A stretch of 64,000 bases of DNA. It comes from Halicephalobus mephisto (taxonomy: Eukaryota; Nematoda; Chromadorea; Rhabditida; Panagrolaimidae). Both the position numbers and the translations under genes were made by a program. Location: contig SWDT01000001.1 of assembly GCA_009193035.1 (NCBI GenBank), positions 1,922,001 through 1,986,000 on the forward strand, in the 5' to 3' direction. Shown here one piece after another: positions 23,601-34,900 of the stretch. Under the pieces are notes generated by a model. It did no database searches. It was given only the letters and a program-made list of their open reading frames with translations, and was not told the DNA's origin. Positions within the stretch are counted from its first letter, which is position 1. Each line of letters opens with the position of its first letter.

Positions 23601-24840
23601 TTGAGAAAGTGATTTAGAGGCGGGATTTAGCTTTCTTCACGTAGACTCAGAGGGTGGGCTTGATGAAGTTAAACACAAATGAAGCGAGAACTACTCTTGG
23701 AATTTGGGCCACACAACCAGTGCTTTTAATTTAGATCTTAAAGTTCAAGTTTTGCCTTACTTGGTAGAAAAAATTTCCTCTTTACCAATGGCGAAACTGG
23801 TTGTCGCTTCATTGAGCACCAAAGTCTTTTAGAACAATATGCATAGCTAAAAACAGTAATAGAAAATGATTAACACAAAAAGCCTCTTGAAGCGAATTAA
23901 CTTCTATAATTGGTAAAAGGATTGGGGTGTAGGATGTAGGAATGGATGCCTAGTAAAGTCAGACGAGAAAAACAAGCCCGACTCTTTAGTCACATCATCT
24001 TAGAATATCAAAACGGAAATATATTCCATGTGTTGGCCTAGGATAAAGCTTAGTTCAGAATAGAGTCTTTCCTGTGCCATTCTATATGTCTACAAAGGGG
24101 TTGAAGTTTTTGTCTGGATTTTCTAAACAGGAATATTTAAGAAATATCTTACGGTACCATCTTCCTGGTTGTTTTCGAAATAGCAGAAAGTTTTTTAACT
24201 CCGATTTGATTAAATTAATTAAAACGTCGGCCAAGGGTCTTTAAAAGAATATGAATTTTTAAGCAATTCAGGGAAACACCAGAAGGGTTTAACTAATCAC
24301 GCCGACGATGGATTGGACTCTCGTTTTTCGTTGCTTTTTCTAATTTGTGTAAATCCCTGCTTGAAACATTGAATAGAATAGGGAATGAAAGGGACATAAG
24401 GAATTCAGTGTATGACCGAAAAATAACAAAAATATAGAGCAGAGTTCAGGAGCCTAATTGTAACCACTGGGAAAATTAAATTTCAAACAAAAAGGGCACT
24501 AAAAGTCAATTTGCCTGAGGGAATAAGAACTAGATTTGAGTCACTAGGGGAAAATGAAGCTTTGGTAAAATAAAGCTGTCCATGAATTTGGGAAAAAGAT
24601 GTTTATGCAAAATAGAAGTCTTAGAATTAAAGAAATAATTATTTGACGTTTTAGGTGACGGTTTTGCTGTTCATTTGCCAATGGCTGGTTGCTCTTATGT
24701 GGGCGTGCCGAGTTGACCCCGACAACGCGGCAATTCCATACTTGACAGCCTTGGGGGATTTGATTGGAACTTCACTCCTCTACATGGCTTTCTCATTCCT
24801 CCACTTTGTTCATGATGATGAAATAATTAAAACAACGTAA
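20675..24840 (+). CDS. SLC41: SLC41 family magnesium transporter (MgtE-like)
   Basis: Four exons (20675-20854, 20899-21379, 21425-21996, 24655-24840) give 472 aa, the normal SLC41 size. After a cytosolic N terminus there are two MgtE-type repeats: [20 protein letters not shown] in the first and [20 protein letters not shown] in the second. Both keep the GNxxMxxASRLST core that lines the Mg2+ path, and the rest is about ten hydrophobic segments. Expected at the plasma membrane or an intracellular membrane, moving Mg2+. The last intron is 2,658 nt and contains a complete gene on the opposite strand. The final exon is placed by the in-frame continuation [18 protein letters not shown] and its matching acceptor. 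Confidence 0.95.
22012..23485 (-). CDS. Unrecognised helical protein nested in the SLC41 intron (435 aa)
   Basis: Five exons (23485-23189, 23160-22696, 22646-22463, 22415-22282, 22239-22012) join in frame. The N terminus MGGKSTK has Gly2 and basic residues, a likely myristoylation signal. Most of the chain is charged and helical, with coiled-coil-like stretches ([40 protein letters not shown]) and many Asn and Lys. No TM segment or catalytic motif is visible. A helical-bundle (BAR-like) fold is possible but unproven. It lies wholly inside intron 3 of the SLC41 gene on the other strand; its first intron is only 28 nt as modelled, so that junction deserves checking. Confidence 0.65.
23486..24654. 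other. Remainder of SLC41 intron 3, 5' flank of the nested gene
   Basis: About 1.2 kb, AT-rich, no coding frame recognised. It must contain the promoter of the nested minus-strand gene. Confidence 0.35.
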
Positions 24841-25293
24841 TTATCTATTTCCACCTTGTCGTAATTATCTGTGATACTATTTTTGTAGAATTCCGGTTGT
24901 TGTATATATTTTATATGGTGATTTGAGGGTTATAATGAATATTTCCTGTGATTAATTGCAAGTTTTTACCTTTTATCTAAATTTAATGACTAACCATCAT
25001 TTATCAAAAACAAACCTATAAAGTAGAGGTAATTTGAATACGTTGCATAAAAGCACCATTAACCCTAACTGATAGCCAAACTAAACTAATGAGTACCAAA
25101 ATCGTATTGCTTACCATGAATAATCTAACGGAAATCTACACTACGGTTCTGGTACGCATTCGGGTTGCGTTATCTTGAACTCAAACATCAATGAAATAGG
25201 AAAAGTAATTACTTTGAACGTAGACTTGAGCGAGAAGATAAATTTCAACTGGTTGAAGCTTCTTTGTACACGTAAAGGAAGTTATTCTGCGAT
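24841..25293. other. Convergent intergenic region
   Basis: 453 nt between the 3' ends of the SLC41 and bZIP genes. AT-rich; no gene, RNA or clear repeat seen. Confidence 0.35.
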
Positions 25294-26003
25294 TTACTTG
25301 GATTCTTCGGAAGTCAAGAAATCGGGCAATTTGATGCATTTGCACTTTTTGACGTGCTCGAGGAGAACATTGTAACGATGGAGGAGTTCATCGAATTTCT
25401 GACGTTCTTGCTCACGCTTGAGTTTGCTGTTTTCACGAGAACGACGAACAGCATCATTGTTCCGCAGTCGTTTAGTTTTGTATTCGTCAGACTCCCGGAC
25501 GGTGTCCGCAACACGACGGTAGATACGAGTCGGAGGCAGAATAAGATGAGCTTTTCTGTTCGAAGTCTCTTGACTGACACTGCTTCGACGCTAAATACAG
25601 ATAATATTTGGAATTGAAACACGTAAAATCTTACCGAGCTTCCACTGACGCTCCTAGGAGACGGAGAGGACGAAGTCTCCGTTGTGGAAGCTTGACTACA
25701 GACATCTACACTGCTGTGGTTGGAGGATGGACTGTCGTTCCCACATACGTCGACATAGAGGTCCGGGGATGTTTGACGAATCCCAGTGGTTGGGAGACTA
25801 GCACCAGCACTTTGGAGCATGGCGTTGAATGCTTCCAGTAGGATATCATTACCGGGCTTGAAAAGTTGCGCGTTTCCTGGGAGGATCGAATTCCACAAGT
25901 TTTGTTGGATCGGAACCGGGATCGGTTTGGCAAGTTTGGCTGCCGTCGCTTCGGTAGAATCACGGGCTTCCCGTTTAACCGCCAATGGAGCTCGAGCTAG
26001 CAT
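25294..26003 (-). CDS. C/EBP-like bZIP transcription factor
   Basis: Two exons (26003-25635, 25590-25294) give 221 aa. The first two thirds is Ser/Thr/Pro-rich, typical of an activation region (SQASTTETSSSPSPRSVSG). The C-terminal part has RESDEYKTKRLRNNDAVRRS followed by RENSKLKREQ, a bZIP basic region with the NNxAVRxSR signature of C/EBP-type factors, and then a short coiled coil (RQKFDELLHRYNVLLEHVKK). The zipper is only about four heptads with weak leucine periodicity, so dimerisation may be with a partner. The protein ends CIKLPDFLTSEESK. A PAR/CES-2-type bZIP is the alternative, but those have a different basic region (NNDAAKRSR). Confidence 0.88.
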
Positions 26004-26954
26004 TATCAGTGGTTAATTAGGAATAGCAGCAACTCCTTAAAATTATTGAATTACAAATCACACTTTTATATAAAAAACGAATACACGCGGGCGCCAAGTT
26101 GGAAGTTATGGCTGGAGTTGGCGCTGGCCAACAACTGCAGCGGAGCAAATTCCGTCAGGAGAATTTCATTCTTGACACGAAAAAATCGAGCGCGCTTTTT
26201 GTTGGGGAAGATTATCGACGTTTACAACTGCTGTTTTTTCACGAGTGTCTAGGTAAATTGTACTTACTATACCAAAATTCGCACTACTTCTACAGACGAT
26301 GTTTGCAAACGAAATTAATTACCCCCAAATGGACAAGGAATCATTGATTTGAACTTGAAGTGTCAAGTGAAATTAAGAAACTTTAGTCTCAAGAAGTTTT
26401 TCCTCAAGGAAGGCAGTTTCCTTTGAGAATTCTTCAAAACAAACGATAAGGGGAAATCAAACCTGTACAATTCACACAGGTATATCCTTTTTTACACGGA
26501 CGATCACCGAGAATCTTATTCTTAGTTCCCGAACCACCTTATGATGGCCATGATTTAATGTCTCTTTTCAGTCATGTGCACTTTGGTTGGCTGCATTGAT
26601 AAATATCTGTGTTGTTGACGATCGATTGGCCGCAAAAATGCAAAGCAGTACGTTGTTGAAGTCGGTTTTCGTTCCTTTTACAGAAAAATATGAAAAACTT
26701 AACCGGAATTGTTTCCTGTCCCAAACACAAATTTGAAAAGCCTCTAGTTTGCCTAAGGTAGAAGACCGAAAACAATACAGGGAAGAGGGAAGTAAAAACT
26801 GTCGAAATTACTCCAAAGATACAGTAATCAAGTATAAACCGGTAGAAACGGCATAAGACCAACGATTGTAAAAACAACCAGCTATTCTTGCAAATCAAAA
26901 AGCAGTGGACGTGTGTGAAAACATCAAAACAAAATCAATCATACCAATTACATC
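26004..26954. other. Upstream region of the bZIP gene
   Basis: About 950 nt. A 68-82 codon frame on the + strand (26046-26347) has no splice or family support and overlaps the bZIP promoter. Nothing else recognised. Confidence 0.3.
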
Positions 26955-27460
26955 AGGAGATTAATTGTCACTTCTAATTTCTTGCACCTCAGCGGTAACA
27001 TTCGCTTCTAATTCTTCTAATGAACCAGAGATGAGAGGTTTCGTCATAGGTTCCTTCTTAAAGATATTGTACATTCTAAAAATAAAATAAATTGGGCAGA
27101 ATCAAAACATACCAAAATAACATGCTCGACGACAAATGGATCATAATTATGTGGATTATCTCAGTTCGAGAATGCCACGGATTAACCACTTCTTCCGTTG
27201 TATTAACGTCTACCAATCCCATTAACGTAGACGGGATAATCATGGGGCCAATCTAAGTTGCAACATCAGGATCAGGATTAAGTCTACAGGATAAGATAAA
27301 CGCCCTAAAAATAACATTAATCTTATGTTAAAGAACAACTCAATAGTTGCATTCCTGTTGGAAATGCTCAATTTCCTAAAAACTGCTTATCTATCACGCA
27401 AAAACCAAGATCTTACTTGTAGAGAAAGCAGAAATGTTCCTACAACGGATAGTTTCAATG
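26955..27460 (-). pseudogene. Coding-like exons with a broken join
   Basis: On the minus strand two blocks look translated: one reads GPMIIPSTLMGLVDVNTTEE and continues NPWHSRTEIIHIIMIHLSSS before GTATGTTTTG, and the next, after TTTTTAG, reads MYNIFKKEPMTKPLISGS and ends QEIRSDN plus TAA near 26962. Splicing at the only GT donor creates TGA at the junction. Either my exon choice is wrong or the gene is decayed. No family recognised. Confidence 0.3.
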
Positions 27461-27525
27461 TAACTCAGTGATAGATGTCTTCTTACAAGAAATCAGGAGC
27501 CTGAATAGATTATTCTTCCCGCACT

Positions 27526-28980
27526 ATTTAGGGGCACATCCACAAAGCACATTAAATGCAGACCGTTCTGTGAACCTTCCTCTGGAGCAAAGGCGGACAT
27601 AAATTCCCGAGTATCCAATGTTAGATGTTTCCTTGAACTCTATCCAAATAAAATACTCATCGATCACTGCAGAAAGAGCATTCACATTCTCGGTTGTGAT
27701 AGTGGAGATTGTCACGTCCAAGGCTGTCAATCGAGAAGTTACAGATAGCAAAGAATCTAAAAATACAAATATTCTACAAAGAACAAAGTTAAATTTCCTT
27801 ACAAGTCAAAACCTACCATGATGTACTCTTAACTTTTTACATAGGTGTTAAATGATTGTCCAGGTAACCAATCATTTCTGCAAATACTGAATTTGGAATG
27901 TTCGAAATCAGGAAGTGGTCCATCAAATGCGAAAAGTCAATGGAAAGCACTATAAATACACAGAAATGTCAAAGCTCGTGTTAACAATAAACTTAAACTT
28001 TCTAGTGTACTCAACAGCTTTCACATCAATTTTAATAAAAAAAATTAACCTAAATCTTTATACGGCACGTTAGACAGAACCTAAGGAGAAACAGAGATCA
28101 CATATACAAAATGACTACACTATTGTTATCACATTTGGATTCCATAGTGCAATGCCGATGCAACATCAGCGTCTAGCCACTTCAAGTTGAAGTAATAGTT
28201 AAGATATCGAAATAGTAGTGGAATTCCAACTATTCAGTGATGAAGAGATTGTAAACAGTGCTGAAATCCATGGAAGCTCAGTATATCCCCACTTGTAAAA
28301 TCTAAACAAGCCAACCATCCAAAGAACCGCCCATATTTGTAAGAAACAAAAATTGATGTGATTTTTCCATTGCGATAAAAATCACTGGGATCTCCAAGTC
28401 AAAAGCTAGTCATGACATCGGGTGGATATTCTGTATTTAGCCATTTAAACAACTTGGAAATCAATCAAACAATACACTAAAATAGGAGTTGGCAAATGTA
28501 AAGAGAGAAATGTAGCACGATGAAAACAACACGAATAATGTTAACAATCCGAAATCACTAATTTCACGAGTAGTATTGATGGAGTTACGAACACGTGGAT
28601 ATGATGAAAACAGAAAAGTGATATATGAGAACACAATGAATGATTAACCTCAATTTCTCATGCGAAAAATGGTTATCTTATTAGGATCACTACAAATACA
28701 TCATGATCAAGAGCAGACTGAGAATGAAATTACTACAAATAGATATAAACCAAAATTAACTGAGGAAGAAAAGAAACAAGGAAAGTAACTTTAGTTGAAG
28801 TAACTCTTAGAGTCAGCAAATGCGAAACCGATTCCTGAGGAATATATTCAGAATCCCCAATCCAATTTAGTTGAACATCCTCCTGAAGAGAGACAATTCT
28901 TCAAATTCATAAACCTGGGTGTTCTATCACTACTTCAAAGAAGTAATCAAGTAGCCATAAATTATCATTAAGTGTGAAAT
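27526..28980 (-). pseudogene. Diverged multi-exon gene or decayed gene, family unknown
   Basis: A series of coding-like blocks on the minus strand: EDVQLNWIGDSEYIPQESVS (about 28881-28820), RVRNSINTTREISDFGLL (about 28590-28540), FKWLNTEYPPDVMTSF followed by an in-frame TGA and then LGDPSDFYRNGKITSIFVSY (about 28450-28340), VLSNVPYKDL (28080-28050), SIDFSHLMDHFLISNIPNSV (about 27948-27890) and SLLSVTSRLTALDVTISTIT to a stop near 27526. The last three join in frame through GT..AG introns. The TGA near 28405 has no intron to remove it. No domain recognised. Confidence 0.35.
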
Positions 28981-29884
28981 CAAGAAAAAATTGATATTAA
29001 AAAAGGAAATTTTAGAGATAAATGATCGAAAATGCAGCAAATAGATAAAGAAATATCGTTTTATCTTTTGGCGCGTGATATGAAATTTCACACATTTATT
29101 CGATTCTCTTCTATTCGAAAATATTCAGTAAAAAGAATAACAGATTCTGAATAATCACCCACAAGAAGTATATCTTTCTACTAAAGGTTACATCGAACAA
29201 AGTTACTTCGCTGGTAAAAGAGGGGAAAAATTACTAGTGAAATCTGAAGAGAAAGTGATAACAAAATGGCGCGAAAAAACAATTGAATAATGGTAGTTTT
29301 CGCTGTGAAACCGTGTGTGCGCTCAGGAACGGGTTTAACTCATTTTTTAAATGAAATAAAAAGAGTTTCTTTGTTTTTAAATTGAACTTTTATTTTTTAT
29401 GAAATCAAATTCTTGACATTGAACTGCTAATATGTTCTCCATGGAAATTGCAAGTTTCAAGCACGTTGAGTAACTTCAATTTTAATCTTGAACCAAAAAG
29501 AAATGTTTTTATTTACATTTTGCGTGTTCGCCTCTGTTTCGGAAATAAAACCGCGTAGCAAAAATTTGTTTGCGAATTTTATTTTTTCCTTGTTGATTTT
29601 TAGGATATGAGAGTTACGATTCACCAGAGGCAGCAAGCCATTCGTCCCTGCGTTGGTGGCACTGTACATACCGCTTAACCTTCACCCGTAGTATGTGCAT
29701 TTTGCACCTCAATCATTGGAAGGAAATTATTTTTAATCCGCCCGGTTTTTTCAAGACGGAGAAAATGATCGAAGACAAAATTCTACAAAGGCGGTGCCAG
29801 GAAGAATGAAATTCACTTATAAACCCCTCAGTAATGAACTAAGGAGTCATTTTTGTGTTTCCCTTTGTTAAACTCAACACAAAC
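28981..29884. other. Intergenic, AT-rich
   Basis: About 900 nt with no convincing gene. A short frame starting at ATG 29095 (minus; MCEISYHAPKDK then hydrophobic) could be a signal-peptide exon for the gene below it, but no donor site is available. Confidence 0.3.
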
Positions 29885-31744
29885 ATGAGCTTTCCTCTTG
29901 CGGCCTATGGTGTCAACCCCGACGATGTACGGTACTTCCATGTGAACTCGGTAGTCCGTGGAAAAGGTCGGGATCGTCTCAAGTACTTGGACATGGAAGG
30001 ACGATGGGTCCTCAGCGGGAGAAGCATTCCTTACATTTCTGCTACTTTCAACCATCTGGAGAAGTTGAACTACGCTCAAGGACCTCTCTTTGTAAGTTCT
30101 CGGGAAGATGGACTTTCACTAACTTTTTACAGGACATTACTCAACCTGCCTTGGATGCCATTGGAATGGTCGGATGGACTCCGGAGAAACAACCCAAGAA
30201 GAAGAAGCCGTTCGTCATCGAACCCCCTCCAGTTGTGGAAGTCGTCGAGGAACCTCAATCCCCGAGAGAAGCTATGCCCCACCGGTCTGCTGGATACGGT
30301 CTCGCTCATCAAAAACGAAAACTTTCAATCCCCGATCGTTCCCGCAGTCCTTCTATCACTTCCCGTGGAGCTTCTCCTACGCCTGAATTTGACAGATACG
30401 CTGCCAAATACCACAGAAAAGGTGAGTTTTTTGAAGATTTCTAAATATTGAAGGGTTAATTAGTCTCGAAACGGCAATGCCCAGATCTTCAAAAAAGTAT
30501 TACTCTCTTCATTGAATTGGATGGTTCCATCGATGAGACCGATTCGGGTTTGCCTTCTTCCAATTTCTCTTCTCCAGGAATCCCTTCTGGGCAGTTGACT
30601 CCTCATCAGATGTTCCAGAAGGAAATTGTGGAATTTGACAGAAGCAAATTGAAACACCACGAGAAGAACCCTAAGGGGAACTCGGAGAACAGCTTTGAAA
30701 AATTCAAAAGGGAAATTGAGGAGTTCAACAGGTCGAAACTGCGGCAAGTCAAGACACAGAAGAGTAATTACGTCTCTTCCTTGTCTCCCAAAGAGATACT
30801 CAATACTGAAATCAGGAATTTTAACAGAAACAAACTAAAGCACACTGACACAAAAATTTCTTCGTCTCCGGTTTTCGACAAGAAGAATAAATACGTTCCG
30901 GAAGACCTCTACGTTCTGATCCCCTTGAGTAACTACAAAGAGGAGGGATGCCAAACGGATCCAATTGAAGTAGTCGAAGTTCCCCCCGAGCCTGATTCCG
31001 GAATTGGACTAGAGGAAGAATTTGAGTGGGCCTTAGTCGAGGAAAAAGTGTCTCTAATTAGGATTGAAGAAACAGAATACTATCTCGAGGAGGGTGATGA
31101 AGACTGGGATGCCTATGAATGCTAAATTGTCTATAAAATGATTTTATCCATGAGACTTTAGAGAGAATAGTTAATTACTTAAATTAAATTTAGATTCCAT
31201 TACTTATTACGGTACAAAATGGAACGGATCTCGTGATGACCAAGGCTACAGTTCCGGAGCTCCCAGTCCCAATGCTAGTGGACAAGGTTTGGAATTTCCA
31301 CTTTTACGAGTTTCATTTCTGGTTAGAACCTTTTGAGAGAATGCCCCACCGTACCCAGGCCATTTCCCCCCTCCCCGAGTTCCGCGGTCGATACGATAGC
31401 GAATATGATCCTTCTTATTTGAAACGAGGTAATGAACATGTTTTGTGGACTGTCTAAGTGCCTTCATTCCAGCGAATGAATCCGGACGATATGAGAACGA
31501 TGTAACTGAGATCAAAGCCCGAGCCGACCGCGCCAAGCACAACCCAAGGGCTGGAAGTTACGGGGCACGATATCACAGCGACTACTCGTCTGGGTAAGGA
31601 GTTAACTAATTCAGTATCTTTTAATTCGAGTCTTACAGTTCCGAGCAACCTTCCCCAAATAAGAGAGTCCAAACAGCAGAGGAGTATCTGCTGGAGAGCT
31701 ATCACAAAATGACCCCTCGTGGAAGTCGCTATCAACCCGCTTAA
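29885..31744 (+). CDS. Low-complexity protein, short-tail isoform (305 aa) skipping the thymosin exon
   Basis: Exons 29885-30091, 30133-30421, 31194-31286, 31327-31428, 31473-31593 and 31639-31744 join in frame. The common N-terminal part starts MSFPLAAYGVNPDDVRYFHV and has a Pro/Lys-rich section with SPREAMPHRSAGYGL and SITSRGASPTPEFD. The distal exons are rich in Tyr, Ser, Arg and Gly (ITYYGTKWNGSRDDQGYSSG; ARYHSDYSSGSEQPSPN) and end MTPRGSRYQPA. An AATAAA follows at 31824. The repeated HR..GY/RYD..YHS style resembles nematode muscle or cuticle-associated low-complexity proteins; no enzyme motif is seen. It shares its first two exons with the thymosin-repeat form. Confidence 0.7.
30464..31125 (+). 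CDS. Alternative terminal exon with three beta-thymosin/WH2 repeats (385-aa isoform)
   Basis: This exon joins 30133-30421 in phase 1 exactly as 31194 does, but carries its own stop (TAA 31123-31125). The resulting isoform is 385 aa. It contains three copies of a beta-thymosin actin-binding unit about 40 residues apart: EIVEFDRSKLKHHEK, EIEEFNRSKLRQVKT and EIRNFNRNKLKHTDT, close to the family core LKKTET preceded by an amphipathic helix (xxEIxxFDxxKLK). Family proteins such as C. elegans TTH-1 bind monomeric actin. The tail is acidic (YYLEEGDEDWDAYEC). Actin binding is inferred from the repeats. Confidence 0.75.
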
Positions 31745-31823
31745 CCTCACGCTCACCCCTAGATTAAAAGTACACTGCCTAATTCATTCGAAGAAGTACT
31801 ACCAACCCCTTACTGCACGATGG

Positions 31824-31829
31824 AATAAA
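31824..31829 (+). terminator. AATAAA polyadenylation signal
   Basis: Hexamer 80 nt after the stop of the short-tail isoform and just before the convergent cys-loop receptor gene. Confidence 0.5.
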
Positions 31830-31937
31830 ACACTGTAGAATACTTTATGAAAACAAACTACAAATTTGGAAATTGTACCGTTTCGGAAAATCTAAAAGTA
31901 GATATCACAGTTATGAGTGGGGGAGATTCACCGGGTC

Positions 31938-34900
31938 TTAATACCACAACTCCGGAAAGAGAAACATCAACAAATTAATGGCAATGAGGGAGATGTAGAA
32001 GGTGAGGGAAGCGTTCTCTAGCCTTCTGATCACTCTTTCCCAGTAGACAGGGAGGACATGGAAGGATCGCATTTCCCTTTTTACTTGGAGGAATTCTCGC
32101 ATTAGAGCTATTAGGAGATCTAGTTTCTGCACATCAGCTGGAGGAGCAGGAACGGAAGTCGCTGTTAGGACTGTTTCTGTCACAATTTGCTCTTGAGATT
32201 GTTGTTGATACTCAGTAAAGTTGATCTAAAAATGGCATTTGCTTCATCAAAGGATCGAAGACCAACCTGAGTCGGAATCAGCGTCTTGAAAGCTCCACTA
32301 TCCATGCTGGAGTGGTTTGACCTCATTTGGATATTTTTGTTCCTTCTAGTCTCATCCCCTCTGTTGAACGTGAATCCTCGAGGGACATAGCAACAGAAAA
32401 GTCTTTTCGCGGCGAGAAAACGAAGCATCCAAGGTATTGCCTGAAAACTACCCCTTCCAGTTTAATAACGACAGATCAAAATACCGAGAAATGCTGATTT
32501 CGAAGAGCATACTTTTCCAAATGGACAAAAATGGAAGTAGTACAGGTAGCAATACTGATAATTAAGATCAATGACATGTAGTAAATGCCTGAAATTGAGC
32601 ATTTATTAGCTTCACCTTTAAATTAAGTAGTGTTACCTATCACTGGAACTTCACTAAAGGATCCTCTCTGTCCTGGTATGGACTCGAACGCGAATTTCAT
32701 CTCATCCACCAGCATCAACAACATGACAGACAATGACAACAGAGTCATTATCCCGAGTCGGAATTTGGATTCCCTCCTCCCTGTAGCATTGATCGGGGCG
32801 TGGAACCCAATAACAGCAACCAATCCGACGAGCGTTGTAGGAAACACGAGATTGAAAACGTAATAAAAAGATTGCCGTCTGATGACGACGTAGATGTGGA
32901 CCATTGAGAAAGATTCATTCTGGACATAGAAAACAGAGCCATTGGCCAGTTTTGCCTCGACCAAAAGCCACTCTTGATTATCATAAAAATCACCCAAGAA
33001 GACTTCGCTGTCGTCAGCGATGAGTTTAACGTAATCGGCTTGATAAGACCATGAACCAACCTGAAATAATGTAGTCATTGTAAAAGTCAAAAAATTTCCC
33101 CAGAACGTTTCCTAGTCCAATTTATCCATTGTTCGGAACCCGCAATTTTAGCCACCATTACAGCTTCAGGAAGAAAAATGTAGGAATCCCGACTGCAAGT
33201 GTCCAAATTGTTGTTCTGCAGCTAAAAGACGCCGGATTTCTGCTTCATTGAGTTCCGGTGTTATGGTTCCAAAAGTGGAAGTTTTATAACTAACTCCGCT
33301 CCACCTTCCGACCTTCTTTGATTCAAGTAAAGCTTCCAGAATGTACCCTTGCAGCTGGTTACTACTTTTATTATTTTCGAGGTTGATTTCGGGTCAGGAA
33401 TATCATGGAGCTTCCATCGCCGGAGTCGACCAAGTCGAAACTATCGACACAACTCCTACTCAGATTATTATTACAACAACTAAAGTCGGTCCAGTGGAGC
33501 ACTTGCATGTGTTTATTGATGTTGTCGATATCGAAAATGGAATTCATCTTCCTCCACTGAACTTGAGTGGATTGTTATTGCTTATTACTAGAGGTATTTT
33601 TAGAAAATCTCCAAATGATTGATGAGAATTTTTAGGGAGGTATACGATTAACTTCTTGAGGCCTTCTTCTTGGTATGGAGTCGCTTTCTACAGTGAACAG
33701 AAGGCCAATAACGAACTTCACGTCGACTTCCAGGAAAGACTCGTCAGAACTCTGCCTTCTCCAGAAGTCCCTTCGAAAGAAGAGGACAAGGTCCTCCAGA
33801 AACCCCCATTAAAAGTCACAACAGAAAGAACAGGCGGAAATGGGAAATCTGTAGAAAACTTGTTAATCACCCTTAAGTGGCTTTTGCCGAAAGATTATCG
33901 AACCAATCTCCAAGCAGTGGCTAATATGTCTCTCTATTGCAAAGAACACGTCCGATATAAGCTTCTGAAATTAGCAGACGAGGAGTCTGCCAAGGCTGTA
34001 GAAGTGAAACTGGACAATACTTTCGAGATACTACAAAAGAATAATAACAGTCGTCAGATCGTCGCTAATATCCTTCCTAAAACATGCTACAGACTCTGTT
34101 GGGCTTCCAAACTAGTAGCTCCATTTGAACATCACAATTTTGGCAAGGATATTGGGAAAGATTGTCAAGAGATTTCTCCAGTGAGAGCAGAGACAAGTTT
34201 GAGGGATTATCTAAGCTACGATATCCATCAAGGAGATTTAATAATTCACACTAACGTGACAGGAAATTCCGGTAATGAAGACGCAATTGTGACAGTAGAG
34301 GCGATTGAACTGCCTGAGGGGATTAAAGTTCACAACAACATCACTAATATTGTTCAGAATTTCCGGTTGGTTAGTTTTGAGGAGAAATTACTATTGATCA
34401 AGTTTTCAGAGCGACAGAATCAGAAAGCGAATTCGTTCTGCATGGATTAGATCCTAAGAAATACTATGCAGTTCAATACAGTTATGTCAAACGGTCCCCC
34501 TTCTCCTATAGTGAATCCGAGAGATTCATCATTGAATCCAAAATCTCCTCGGCGAAAAGTCCACTAAGAATCAGATTCACAACTAAAGATTCTCATGGAA
34601 ATAGTAATTCAACCTCGAACTCCATGAATACGGAGGTCAAGCCGAGAATAATCATGCACATGGATCCTTCCTACCATGACTTCAGAATCGGAGTTGATGT
34701 GGATCCATTTTGTGACGCCAAAGGTCCTAATGCTTCCCAGCACTTCTGGTTATCCAGAGATCAACCACAATATGAACTAACTCATCTGGATCTTATCCCA
34801 GCCATTTGTGGAGTGAGGCCGGAGCATTCCCTCTGTGGAGGAAACACAGATGCCTTCAGCCACTACATCCCCGGGGTTACGAACACCACAACTTGTTCCA

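Noticed and set aside
26046..26347. Two + strand frames upstream of the bZIP gene
   Set aside because: They overlap its promoter, have no family resemblance and no acceptor or donor in phase.
28400..28410. Selenocysteine at the in-frame TGA
   Set aside because: Nothing in the family or a visible SECIS element supports it; TGA serves as a normal stop in several genes here, so recoding is not genome-wide.
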